From: Brevundimonas vesicularis | GTDB lineage: Bacteria; Pseudomonadota; Alphaproteobacteria; Caulobacterales; Caulobacteraceae | DNA: 64,000 bases | Assembly: GCF_027105095.1 (NCBI RefSeq) | Contig: NZ_CP114278.1 | Span: 2,480,001 to 2,544,000, forward strand | Reading direction: 5' to 3' | In this document: one piece after another, positions 23,881 to 32,029 of the stretch | Layout: each line of letters starts with the position of its first letter | How positions within the stretch are numbered: position 1 is the stretch's first letter | Program-made: the position numbers and the translations under genes | The notes under the pieces: generated by a model | Told to the model about the DNA's origin: nothing | What the model saw: only the letters and a program-made list of their open reading frames with translations | Databases searched by the model: none

Positions 23881-25572
23881 TCATGCCTTGGGCAGCGCGA
23901 CCCAGAAGGTGGCGCCCTCGCCCGGCGCCGAGATCACGCCGATCGAGCCGCCCTGCAACTCGACCAATCGCTTGGCCAGGGCCAGGCCGACGCCGTGTCC
24001 CTCGACCGTCGAACGCTCGAGGCCCAGGCGGTTGAAGGGTTCGAACAACTGCGCCTGCTTCTGTAGCGACAGGCCGGGGCCGAAATCGCTGACCTCGATG
24101 CGGACGCAGTCGTCCTGACGAAGCGCCCGCAGCACGACACGACCGCCGGACCCGCCGTATTTCAGCGCATTGCTGGTCAGGTTGGTGATGATCTGGGCCA
24201 GACGCTGGGAGTCCGCGACCGCGATCAAGCCATCGCCCTCGCACACCACCACGACGACGACCCAGTCAGCGTCGGGCCACAGCAGACAGGTGCGGCGCAC
24301 GTCTTCCAACAGACCCGGAATGTCGGTCGGGCGCAGATCGACCCGGACGGCCCCGGATTCGGCGCGGGCCACATCCAGCAGATCGTGGGCCAGGGTCTCG
24401 ACCTGCCGCGCGGTCTTGACCAGCATGTCGGACATCTCGGCCTGCTGGGCCGAGACCGGCCCCAGGTGGCCCTGCCGCCATAGATCGCCGATGCCGATGA
24501 TGCCGGCAACGGGGCTCTTGATCTCATGGGCGACGTTGGCGAGCAGGCGAGACTTGGCCTCCGAGGCCTTTTCGGCGCGTTCGCGACCGACGCGCGCGCG
24601 CTCCGCCAGAAGATCGCGCTCTTCCAGCAGCGAGGCCACCAGCAGCACGGGCATATAGCCGATCAGCACCAGCATCTGAGCCATCAAAACCTGGTGGGTC
24701 AGGTCGCCCTGAGCATAGGGGCCATTGCCGATCATGGCGCTGCCGACCAGCAGCACGCTCATCACGACCAGGGTAAAGGCTGTGCCGGCGACGCCGAGCC
24801 GCACCGCGATGCCCAGCAGAAGCGGCAGCAGGACAAAGCCCATCGGCACGTCGCCCGTGAAGGCGACATAATAGAAGACGGGAACCAGTCCGATCAGAAC
24901 GACGGCCTCGATCAGTTTCCTGGGCTTCAGCAGGCGGGCGAACATGGCGGGCGTCAGCGACATGCCCAGCGAGCCCAGCACAGCGATGCCCAAAGTGTGG
25001 CCAAGCCACCAGGTCTGGAAGCCCTGCCACACGATCTCGGTCTGACCGATCTGCGACAGGATAAGGACACTGCAAAGGGCGGCCGGGATCGGCGCCAGGA
25101 CAGCCGCGAAGATCAGAAAGCTGACCGCGCCGTTCAGGCTGGACAGATTGAGCGTGGGAGAGAACCGGCGCGCCAGCAGGACGGCCCCCACGATTTCAAT
25201 CATGTTGGTGATGGTGAAGGCCAGCGCCAGCGGCGGGTTGTTGCCGGCGATGATCTCGCCGATCAGGATACTGACCGTCATGACCCCGGCGAAGATCAGG
25301 TCGCTGGTGCGGCCACGGCTGGTGCGCAGCCAGACAGCGACCGCAACGCCGCTGGCGCCCCAGAGACCGGCGACCAGACCGGCCGAACGCGTGTAGGCGA
25401 TGGCCATGGCGACCAGGATGGCGACCGCCACGCCCGTCAATACCGGGATCAGGGGATTAGGACCGTCAGGGCCGTCGGCGTCGCCTGGGCCGGGCCGATA
25501 GCCGACCTCCATCACGCCCTTGACGGACGCGGTGCGGGGCTCATCGGCATTGAGCGCGCGGCTCACGATCAT
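23881..25572 (-). CDS. membrane histidine kinase with MASE1-like sensor
   Basis: A 563-residue protein. Residues about 40-315 contain eight or more membrane helices with MASE1-like character (GLWGASGVAVAVWLRTSRGRTSDLIFAGVMTVSILIGEIIAGNNPPLALAFTITNMIEI). A short linker precedes HisKA with H349 (NVAHEIKSPVAG) and HATPase_c (SNALKYGG, SDFGPGLS, GHGVGLALAKRLVELQGG). There is no receiver domain and no adjacent response regulator gene. The signal is unknown. Confidence 0.9.
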   Translation of the reverse strand: MIVSRALNADEPRTASVKGVMEVGYRPGPGDADGPDGPNPLIPVLTGVAVAILVAMAIAYTRSAGLVAGLWGASGVAVAVWLRTSRGRTSDLIFAGVMTVSILIGEIIAGNNPPLALAFTITNMIEIVGAVLLARRFSPTLNLSSLNGAVSFLIFAAVLAPIPAALCSVLILSQIGQTEIVWQGFQTWWLGHTLGIAVLGSLGMSLTPAMFARLLKPRKLIEAVVLIGLVPVFYYVAFTGDVPMGFVLLPLLLGIAVRLGVAGTAFTLVVMSVLLVGSAMIGNGPYAQGDLTHQVLMAQMLVLIGYMPVLLVASLLEERDLLAERARVGRERAEKASEAKSRLLANVAHEIKSPVAGIIGIGDLWRQGHLGPVSAQQAEMSDMLVKTARQVETLAHDLLDVARAESGAVRVDLRPTDIPGLLEDVRRTCLLWPDADWVVVVVVCEGDGLIAVADSQRLAQIITNLTSNALKYGGSGGRVVLRALRQDDCVRIEVSDFGPGLSLQKQAQLFEPFNRLGLERSTVEGHGVGLALAKRLVELQGGSIGVISAPGEGATFWVALPKA

Positions 25573-25634
25573 GGACAGGTTCCGACCAATCAGAGGTCGG
25601 GATAGGACGACACGGTTCCTAATATCCCCTGAAG

Positions 25635-26297
25635 TCAGGCCCGCAATTTTTTATTGAAACGCCTGACGGCCTCGGTCGCGCCCTCAGGATGGTTCCAGAC
25701 CCCGCCGCTGACCGCCACGAAGTCGGCGCCGGCATGGGCAAGCTCTGCGGCGTTTTCTACTGTGATCCCGCCGATGGCGACGCAGGGCGTCTCGACCGTC
25801 TCTTGCCACACCGTCAGGATGTCCAGCGGCGGGCGATGCACCGTTTCCTTTGTATCGGTGGGATAGAAGGCGCCGAAGGCGACGTAGTCGGCGCCGCCCT
25901 CTGCGGCGTCCCAGGCCAGATCGCGGTCGTCGTGGCAGGTGACGCCGATCATGGCGTCCGGCCCCATGATACGCCGCGCCTCGGCCAGCGAGCCGTCTTC
26001 CTGACCGATGTGAACGCCGTCGCAGCCGGTGGCCCGCGCCAGATCGGGCCGGTCATTCAGCAGGACCGCGACATCGTGACGCCGCGCGATGGGAGCCAAG
26101 ACCTCGACCGCCGTGCGGATGGCGGCGTCGTCGGCGGGCTTCAGCCGGATCTGCAAGGCCGCGACATCGCCGGCGGCCAAGGCCTGATCGAGGGTTTGCG
26201 CAAAGGCGTTCAGGTCGGCGATCGCGGGCGGCGTGATCAGGTACAGCCGGCAGGGCGGACGCTCGGGGACGGTGGGTGTTCGGGCCATGTCCGTCAT
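25635..26297 (-). CDS. thiE: thiamine phosphate synthase
   Basis: A 220-residue TIM-barrel enzyme joining HMP-PP and thiazole phosphate. Motifs: [90 protein letters not shown] and [29 protein letters not shown]. The start may be Met1 or Met4. I looked for a TPP riboswitch upstream and saw none. Other thi genes are not nearby. Confidence 0.93.
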   Translation of the reverse strand: MTDMARTPTVPERPPCRLYLITPPAIADLNAFAQTLDQALAAGDVAALQIRLKPADDAAIRTAVEVLAPIARRHDVAVLLNDRPDLARATGCDGVHIGQEDGSLAEARRIMGPDAMIGVTCHDDRDLAWDAAEGGADYVAFGAFYPTDTKETVHRPPLDILTVWQETVETPCVAIGGITVENAAELAHAGADFVAVSGGVWNHPEGATEAVRRFNKKLRA

Positions 26298-26356
26298 TGC
26301 CTGCCCCCGCGACCCTCCGTCAACGGCCCAAGGCCGGGCGAAACCGTGCGAACGAC

Positions 26357-26396
26357 TTGCAATCGCCTTAAGGACTGCTATAGCGAACCATTCTCA
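26357..26396 (+). promoter_or_regulatory. candidate bfd promoter with partial Fur-like half-site
   Basis: TTGCAA (26357-26362), a 16-bp spacer and TATAGC (26379-26384) form a plausible sigma70-type promoter. ATTCTCA at 26390-26396 just downstream equals one half of a common Fur-box variant, but the other half matches poorly. Iron control fits the downstream gene; the site itself is weak. Confidence 0.3.
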
Positions 26397-26419
26397 GCCA
26401 GTGAAACGTGTAGCGCCTC

Positions 26420-26605
26420 GTGTACGTCTGCAACTGTAACGGTCTTCGCCAGCGTGATGTCGCCCAGGCCATCGAGGCCGGCGCCTGCCGTCCGCGTGAC
26501 ATCTTCGCGCGCAACCAGTGCCAGGCCCAGTGCGCCAAATGCGTCTGCGAGATGCGTCAGATGATTCAGGAAAGCCGCGAAGCGTTCGCACTCGCAGCCG
26601 AATAG
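26420..26605 (+). CDS. bfd: bacterioferritin-associated ferredoxin
   Basis: A 61-residue [2Fe-2S] protein that reduces bacterioferritin to release iron. Cluster Cys are C4 and C6 (YVCNCNG) and the later CAKC pair (QCQAQCAKCVCEM), the Bfd spacing of CxC and CxxC. The start is GTG at 26420. It lies 141 bp upstream of bfr on the same strand, the expected functional pair. Confidence 0.93.
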   Translation: MYVCNCNGLRQRDVAQAIEAGACRPRDIFARNQCQAQCAKCVCEMRQMIQESREAFALAAE

Positions 26606-26668
26606 TTTTCTTCGCCTGCGGCCGACAGCCACTCGCACTCTCAATGCAGTGATAAAAACTCGCAAATA

Positions 26669-26691
26669 AACACACTGGGTTTTACTGTGTT
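26669..26691. promoter_or_regulatory. inverted repeat in the bfd-bfr interval
   Basis: AACACA (26669-26674) and TGTGTT (26686-26691) are inverted with an 11-bp centre in an AT-rich stretch 56 bp before the bfr start. It could be an operator or part of a bfr promoter. No match to a known regulator is claimed. Confidence 0.3.
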
Positions 26692-26746
26692 ATGGCTGCG
26701 CTCGACAGACGGCGATAGCGCCGTGGCGAGACCAAGGACCATGGCC

Positions 26747-27247
26747 ATGAAGGGCGACCCCGCAATCCTGCGCACGCTGAACGCGGTGCTGACCAACGAG
26801 CTGACGGCCGTCAATCAGTATTTCCTGCATGCCCGCATGTTCGAAAGCTGGGGCCTCGCGCACCTGGGCAACGTGATCTATGAAGAATCGATCGGCGAGA
26901 TGAAGCACGCCGACATGCTGATCAAGCGCATCCTCTTCCTGGACGGGCTGCCCAACCTGCAGGACCTGCACAAGCTGAAGGTCGGCGAGGATCCGATCGA
27001 GTGCCTGGGCGCCGACCTGCAACTGGAACTGGACAGCCGCGCCACGACCGCCGCCGCCGTGACCCAGTGCGAGGAAACCCGCGATTACGTCAGCCGTGAC
27101 CTGCTGATGAAGATTCTGGCCGACACCGAAGAGCACATCGACTTCCTGGAAAATCAGCACAAGCTGATCGAGTTGATCGGCGCGCAGAACTATCTGCAAT
27201 CGGCGATGAAAGAGATCGTCACCGACGGAGCGGCGACCGGCAACTAA
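26747..27247 (+). CDS. bfr: bacterioferritin
   Basis: A 166-residue haem-containing iron-storage ferritin. With the start MKGDPAIL, the ferroxidase ligands fall exactly at E18, E51 and H54 and the haem-binding Met at M52 (IGEMKHADM); E127-like residues are in DTEEHIDFLE. AAGGA lies 8 bases before ATG 26747; ATG 26741 is too close. It forms 24-mers that store ferric iron, served by Bfd next door. Confidence 0.97.
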   Translation: MKGDPAILRTLNAVLTNELTAVNQYFLHARMFESWGLAHLGNVIYEESIGEMKHADMLIKRILFLDGLPNLQDLHKLKVGEDPIECLGADLQLELDSRATTAAAVTQCEETRDYVSRDLLMKILADTEEHIDFLENQHKLIELIGAQNYLQSAMKEIVTDGAATGN

Positions 27248-27316
27248 GCTCTGCCGTCTGACGGAACCCGTATCCGCTCCGGCCATTAGCCTGTCAGGGC
27301 CAAGCTGGAGCGGACC

Positions 27317-27877
27317 ATGACCGATATTGACGACGCCATCGACGACGTGCGCGACGCCGCCGTGGATTTGCTGAACAGCGAGGGCCGCAGCGCAAGCCAC
27401 GTTGCCGCCGGTATCGCCCTGACGGTCGGATTCGCCCTGCTGGCGCACGGGATCGCGTCGGGGGCGTTGACGCCCAAGCGCAATCTGAAACAGGTCCGCA
27501 AGAAGGATCTGCCGATCACGGAAAAGCCGCGCGGCGCCTTCAGCCTGATCCTGCCCGCCGTGTTTTCCGCCACGACCCTGTCTGCGGTGCGCGTCTGGAA
27601 CGCCCCGCCCCAGCGGGAGCGGACCAGGGCCATGGGCCTGTGGGTGGCCGCCCAGACGGTGAATGCCATCTGGCTGGGGCTGCGTCCGTCGTCGATGGCG
27701 CGTCAGGTGGTCGCCGCGATGTCGTCGGCCGGCCTGGCCGCCGCCTTCGCCCACGAAGCGCGCAAGCTGGACGAAGGGGCCGGCAAGATGGCGGCGCCGA
27801 TCGGGTCGGGCGTGCGGATCGGAAACTTCCTGCACCGCAAGGCCGACGCCGCTTCGAGCGGACGCACCCTGCATTAG
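27317..27877 (+). CDS. membrane protein, weakly TspO/MBR-like
   Basis: A 186-residue protein with about five hydrophobic segments (29-50, 72-95, 105-122, 128-145, 158-170). LSAVRVWNAPPQRERTRAMGLWVAAQTVNAIWLGLRPSSMA resembles the TspO loop and third helix, where an ALWxxQLxLNxxW pattern follows a short Arg-Thr loop. TspO proteins bind porphyrins. The resemblance is by eye and could be wrong. GGAG is 7 bases before the start. It sits between bfr and efp. Confidence 0.6.
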   Translation: MTDIDDAIDDVRDAAVDLLNSEGRSASHVAAGIALTVGFALLAHGIASGALTPKRNLKQVRKKDLPITEKPRGAFSLILPAVFSATTLSAVRVWNAPPQRERTRAMGLWVAAQTVNAIWLGLRPSSMARQVVAAMSSAGLAAAFAHEARKLDEGAGKMAAPIGSGVRIGNFLHRKADAASSGRTLH

Positions 27878-27980
27878 GTTGCGTCGCCTTGCCCTTTATC
27901 GGGGCTTCCTCTAGGGATCGCGCCCTATTCGCCTCGCCCCGAACGGTGCGAGGGCGCAACTCCATTTCCGATGTGACCCC

Positions 27981-28547
27981 ATGAAGATCAACGGCAACAC
28001 CATCAAGCCCGGCATGGTCCTGCAGCACAATGGCGGCCTGTGGGTCGTCACCAAGGCCAGCCACGTCAAGCCCGGCAAGGGCGGCGCCTTCGCCAACGTC
28101 GAGGCCAAGAACCTCGAGACCGGCAACAAGCTGAACGAACGCTTCCGGTCGGAAGACAAGGTCGAGCGCGTGACCCTGGAGCAGAAGGACTTCTCCTATC
28201 TGTTCGACAACGGCGACAGCCTGGTCTTCATGGACGACGCCACCTATGAGCAGATCGAGCTGCAGAAGGACTGGGTCGGCGAAGAGCGCATCCCCTATCT
28301 GCAGGAAGGCATGAAGGTCGTCATCGAGATGCACGAAGAGCGTCCGATCGGCCTGGAGCTGCCGGATCAGGTCGTGCTGGAAGTCGCCGAGACCGAGCCG
28401 ACCGTGAAGGGTCAGACGGCCTCGTCCTCCTACAAGCCCGCCATCGCCTCGAACGGCGTGCGGATCATGATCCCGCCCTATATGTCGGCCGGCGAGAAGA
28501 TCGTCGTCGACACGACCAGCGGCGAATACGTCCGCCGCGCGGACTAA
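27981..28547 (+). CDS. efp: elongation factor P
   Basis: A 188-residue EF-P with three beta-barrel domains; it rescues ribosomes stalled on polyproline. The modified-lysine loop is VKPGKGGAF with Lys33, equivalent to K34 of E. coli, the residue beta-lysylated by EpmA. The C-terminal [31 protein letters not shown] is the domain III signature. No epmA or epmB is near. A terminator follows. Confidence 0.98.
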   Translation: MKINGNTIKPGMVLQHNGGLWVVTKASHVKPGKGGAFANVEAKNLETGNKLNERFRSEDKVERVTLEQKDFSYLFDNGDSLVFMDDATYEQIELQKDWVGEERIPYLQEGMKVVIEMHEERPIGLELPDQVVLEVAETEPTVKGQTASSSYKPAIASNGVRIMIPPYMSAGEKIVVDTTSGEYVRRAD

Positions 28548-28565
28548 CAGACCACCATGCTAAAG

Positions 28566-28590
28566 CGGCCCCTCGCGGGGCCGTTCCTTT
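28566..28590 (+). terminator. terminator after efp
   Basis: CGGCCCC (28566-28572), loop TCGC, GGGGCCG (28577-28583), then TTCCTTT. It separates efp from suhB. Confidence 0.75.
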
Positions 28591-28651
28591 CTGAACTTCT
28601 CCGACTGTCCGGCTGCGGCTTTGAAGGACTTTCGGACCAGGAGATTCCCCG

Positions 28652-29458
28652 ATGGCCCTCGCCTCCGCCCTGCTCCAAGTCATGACCGATGCGGTGCGCA
28701 AGACCGCCCGCCCGATGCTGCGCGACTTCGGCGAAGTCTCCCAGCTTCAGGTGTCGAGGAAGGGCCCCGGCGATTTCGTCACGGCCGCCGACCTGAAGGC
28801 CGAAGACACGCTCTACGAACTGCTGATGAAGGCCCGCCCCGGCTACGGCTTCCTGGGCGAGGAACGTGGCATGATCGAGGGGACGGACAAGTCCCACACC
28901 TGGATCGTCGATCCGATCGACGGCACCACCAACTTCATGCACGCCATGCCCCACTTCGCCATCACGGTGGGGCTGGAGCGCCGCGCGCCGGACGGGTCGA
29001 GCGAGATTGTCGCCGGCGTGACCTACAACCCCGTCATGAACGAGCTGTTCTGGGCCGAAAAGGGCAAGGGCTGCTATCTGAACGACCAGCGCATCCGCGT
29101 CGCCGGCCGTCGTGATCTGTCCGAAAGCCTGATCGCCACCGGCCTGCCCTTCATCGGCAAGTCGGGCCACGCCCAGTCGATCAAGGACCTGCACGCCGTG
29201 GGCCAGCGCGTCGCGGGCATACGCCGCCTGGGCTCGGCCGCCCTGGACTTCGCCTGGGTCGCAGCCGGTCGCTACGACGCCTATTATGAGCGCAATCTGA
29301 AGCCCTGGGACGTGGCGGCGGGCATCCTGTTCGTCACCGAGGCCGGCGGCCGGGTCACGACCATCGAGAACGACGGCGATCCCAAGACGGGCAAGTCGAT
29401 CCTGGCGTCGAACACCGAACTGCATCCGCACCTGCGCAAGGTGCTGCAGGGCTCCTGA
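28652..29458 (+). CDS. suhB: inositol-1-monophosphatase family protein SuhB
   Basis: A 268-residue metal-dependent phosphatase. Motifs: LGEERG (metal Glu), WIVDPIDGTTNFMHAMPHFAITVGLE (metal Asp pair), and the late RRLGSAALDFAWVAAGRYDAYYERNLKPWDVAAGILFVTEAGG. In many bacteria SuhB also binds Nus factors and supports rRNA synthesis. AGGAG precedes the ATG by 9 bases. Confidence 0.95.
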   Translation: MALASALLQVMTDAVRKTARPMLRDFGEVSQLQVSRKGPGDFVTAADLKAEDTLYELLMKARPGYGFLGEERGMIEGTDKSHTWIVDPIDGTTNFMHAMPHFAITVGLERRAPDGSSEIVAGVTYNPVMNELFWAEKGKGCYLNDQRIRVAGRRDLSESLIATGLPFIGKSGHAQSIKDLHAVGQRVAGIRRLGSAALDFAWVAAGRYDAYYERNLKPWDVAAGILFVTEAGGRVTTIENDGDPKTGKSILASNTELHPHLRKVLQGS

Positions 29459-29473
29459 GGCTCGCTTCTGTCT

Positions 29474-29516
29474 CTTCCCCGCTTGCGGGGAAGTGGCGCG
29501 GCGCTTCTTCAGCGCC
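29474..29516. repeat. paired-hairpin intergenic repeat, copy 1
   Basis: CTTCCCCGC (29474-29482) pairs with GCGGGGAAG (29485-29493), followed by GGCGCT (29500-29505) pairing with AGCGCC (29511-29516). The segment GGGGAAGTGGCGCGGCGCTTC is nearly identical to 44482-44502 downstream of the ABC permease. A further CCCCACACGTGGGG hairpin lies near 29595. It looks like a dispersed repeat that may also terminate suhB transcription. Confidence 0.6.
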
Positions 29517-29653
29517 GTGACGAAGGGGATCTTGGTTGATCGCCAGCGACCGGTGGGGCGTCAAGAACCCCTCCACCGCTTCGTGCTCCCCCTCCCCACA
29601 CGTGGGGCGGAGACGGTCATCGGCCTGTCGCGCCCCTGCCCTATCCAAGGCGG

Positions 29654-30694
29654 ATGATCCGTTTCATCCTGTGCGGCCTCGTCCTTCTGACCGGAACGCC
29701 AGCCTTGGCCCAGCCCCTGATCATCGCCCATCGTGGTGCGTCCGGCGAACGGCCCGAGCACACGCGTGCGGCCTATGAACTGGCGATCGAACAGGGCGCG
29801 GACGTGATCGAGCCGGATCTGGTGCTGACCAGGGACGGTGTCTTCGTCGATCGGCATGAGAACGAGATCGGCGGCACGACGGACGTGGGCGACCGGCCCG
29901 AGTTCGCAGGCCGTCAGACGACCAGGACCATCGACGGGGTCGAGACCACTGGCTGGTTCACCGAAGACTTCACCCTGGCCGAGTTGAAGACTTTGAGGGC
30001 CAGGGAGCGGCTGCCCGCATTTCGACGGGACAGCGCCGCCCATGACGGTCAGGAACCAATCCTGACCTTCGACGAGGTCGTCGCCATCGCGCGCGAGGCC
30101 TCGGCGCGGACCGGGCGGACGATCGGCGTGGCGCCCGAGCTGAAACACCCGACCTATTTCGCCGCTATCGGCCTGCCGATGGAGGACGGTTTCGTCGCGG
30201 AACTGGAGCGGCTGGGTCTGACGGGCGCCGAGGCCCCGATCATCATCCAGTGTTTCGAGGTCGGGCCGCTGGAGCGGTTGGCGACGCGGATCGATGCGCC
30301 GCTGGCTCAACTCGTGGCCGCCAAGGGCGGACCGGCGGACAGGGCGGACGTAACCTATGCCCGGATGATCACGCCCGAGGGGCTAAAGGCCATCGCCGCC
30401 TACGCCGACTGGCTCGCGCCGGAGATGACCCTGGTCCTGCCGCGCGACGCCGAAGGCCGCACGACCGCGCCGAGCCCCCTGGTCGCCGACGCCCATGCGG
30501 CGGGCTTCAAGGTCGTGGTCTGGACCCTGCGGGCCGAGAACGCCTTCCTGGCGGTCGAGCGACGCAGAGGCGACGACCCGGCCGGGCACGGCGACATGAC
30601 CGGCTATACCTCAGCGTTCGCCGAGGCCGGAGTCGATGCGCTGTTCACCGATTTCTCGGCCCTGGTGCGTCCGGGCCATCGAAACGACCGATAA
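29654..30694 (+). CDS. periplasmic glycerophosphodiester phosphodiesterase
   Basis: A 346-residue GDPD enzyme releasing glycerol 3-phosphate from phospholipid head groups. A signal peptide (about 1-19, LALAQP) is followed by the active-site motifs IIAHRGASGERPEHT and IEPDLVLTRDGVFVDRHEN, and late VVWTLRAENAF and VDALFTDFS. Length and export fit the periplasmic GlpQ type. It could supply phosphate under starvation, but no Pho box is seen at its promoter. Confidence 0.93.
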   Translation: MIRFILCGLVLLTGTPALAQPLIIAHRGASGERPEHTRAAYELAIEQGADVIEPDLVLTRDGVFVDRHENEIGGTTDVGDRPEFAGRQTTRTIDGVETTGWFTEDFTLAELKTLRARERLPAFRRDSAAHDGQEPILTFDEVVAIAREASARTGRTIGVAPELKHPTYFAAIGLPMEDGFVAELERLGLTGAEAPIIIQCFEVGPLERLATRIDAPLAQLVAAKGGPADRADVTYARMITPEGLKAIAAYADWLAPEMTLVLPRDAEGRTTAPSPLVADAHAAGFKVVVWTLRAENAFLAVERRRGDDPAGHGDMTGYTSAFAEAGVDALFTDFSALVRPGHRNDR

Positions 30695-30808
30695 CTCGAT
30701 GCTTGGCAAAGACGTCGAAGGCCACGTCCAAGCCCGTGTATTAATCATCACAGTCAGGCCAGGATTAACGCCCCAGTTGTATCCTCCGCACAAAGGTGGA
30801 GAGAGCAG

Positions 30809-32020
30809 ATGCGAAACTTGGGATTTGCAGCGGCGATCGGCGTCGCCATCGTCACAGGCGTGTGCATCGGCGGAGGACTGGACCTCAGCATCGCCCACCC
30901 ATCATTGGGGGCGAAGACACGTTTCACTCTGCCTGTGTTCAACCCGTTCGAAGCGAAGGGTGAGACGGGTACGCCTGCCGAACACTCCCACCTCGACTTC
31001 AACATTGATGTGACCAAAGGCGACGAGGCCGATGCGGCTTCTTATCGTCCCTCGCCGCGCGGCGTGGGTGTGCTTTCGACGTCGTCTTGCGTCCTCCCGA
31101 CTGCAGGCGAGCGCAAACTAGTGGTCTTTAGCGTCTATGAGGGCGATGCGATCTCCACAGTCGCGTTGGGTAACCGGGACGTTGAAACAACAACTATAGA
31201 GGTTGAAATGGAGGCCGGAGACGAGCCGCTGTATGTGGTCTTGGCAGCCTACGACAACATGGTCTGGCGCTTCTCCGGCGCAACGAGCCGTGTGGAAAAG
31301 TTGATTCTATTGGCGGCAGATGGTGCTGTCGCTTCGTCCCGCCGGACAGCGACCCTGCAAGACGCCGAACGCGCGGCCGTCGCCGCCGCTCAAATCGCAG
31401 GCGGACGTCGCCAATCAAGCGCTGGAGCACTTTCGGAACGACCATTCGCAGGCGTCACGGGCATCGCGTCAGACGTAATCACGACCCGAAACCCTGGCAG
31501 TTGCTTCGGATATTTTTCCGACCCCGAATCAATACAGGCGACGCGAGCAGGCGGCGTAATTCGGAGAGCGACAGGACGCACGCCCGACGTGATCGCCGCG
31601 CATTATTCCGTAGGCGCTGTCAAACTACCGTCCGGCAAAGCAGCGAGGGGCGACTGGCTCGGGCGATCCCCGGATGGTTTCGACCAGGGCATGTGGCGCG
31701 AACTACTTCGGTTCCACCCAGGCGGCTTCTCAAAGATCGATCCGGATCAGGTTCTCAGCGACGTCAAAGTCGAATCCTATGATGTTCTGCCCCAACAGGC
31801 GGGCCTTGCCCAACTCATAGGGTCAGGTCAGATCGTCCGCCTATCCGATGGCTTGCGCATTGACAAACCGATCGCTCGCTTTCCGGCCGGTTTAAGCGGA
31901 GCGCATTCTGTAGCCTTCTTGCTCGGCGCAGGCGTTCCTTTGCCAGCCGGAGATCCGGGGCATAGTTGTGTTATCGACGAAGACACAGGCCAAACCGTCC
32001 AAGATCGCCGCCTGTGCTGA
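30809..32020 (+). CDS. secreted hypothetical protein, more AT-rich than neighbours
   Basis: A 403-residue protein with a signal or anchor segment (about 5-24). The middle contains VVFSVYEGDAISTVALGNRDVETTTIEVEMEAGDEPLYVVLAAYDNMVWRFSGATSRVEKLILLA, a pattern I associate with unannotated secreted proteins in proteobacteria. Later parts have scattered Cys (GSCFGYF, HSCVID, RRLC). GGAGAG precedes the ATG. Codon use is less GC-biased than in surrounding genes. Function unknown. Ends 9 bp from the convergent ABC exporter. Confidence 0.72.
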   Translation: MRNLGFAAAIGVAIVTGVCIGGGLDLSIAHPSLGAKTRFTLPVFNPFEAKGETGTPAEHSHLDFNIDVTKGDEADAASYRPSPRGVGVLSTSSCVLPTAGERKLVVFSVYEGDAISTVALGNRDVETTTIEVEMEAGDEPLYVVLAAYDNMVWRFSGATSRVEKLILLAADGAVASSRRTATLQDAERAAVAAAQIAGGRRQSSAGALSERPFAGVTGIASDVITTRNPGSCFGYFSDPESIQATRAGGVIRRATGRTPDVIAAHYSVGAVKLPSGKAARGDWLGRSPDGFDQGMWRELLRFHPGGFSKIDPDQVLSDVKVESYDVLPQQAGLAQLIGSGQIVRLSDGLRIDKPIARFPAGLSGAHSVAFLLGAGVPLPAGDPGHSCVIDEDTGQTVQDRRLC

Positions 32021-32029
32021 CCCAGGACC

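Noticed and set aside
26298..26419. TPP riboswitch upstream of thiE or near bfd
   Set aside because: No CTGAGA or ACCTGA core motifs were found.
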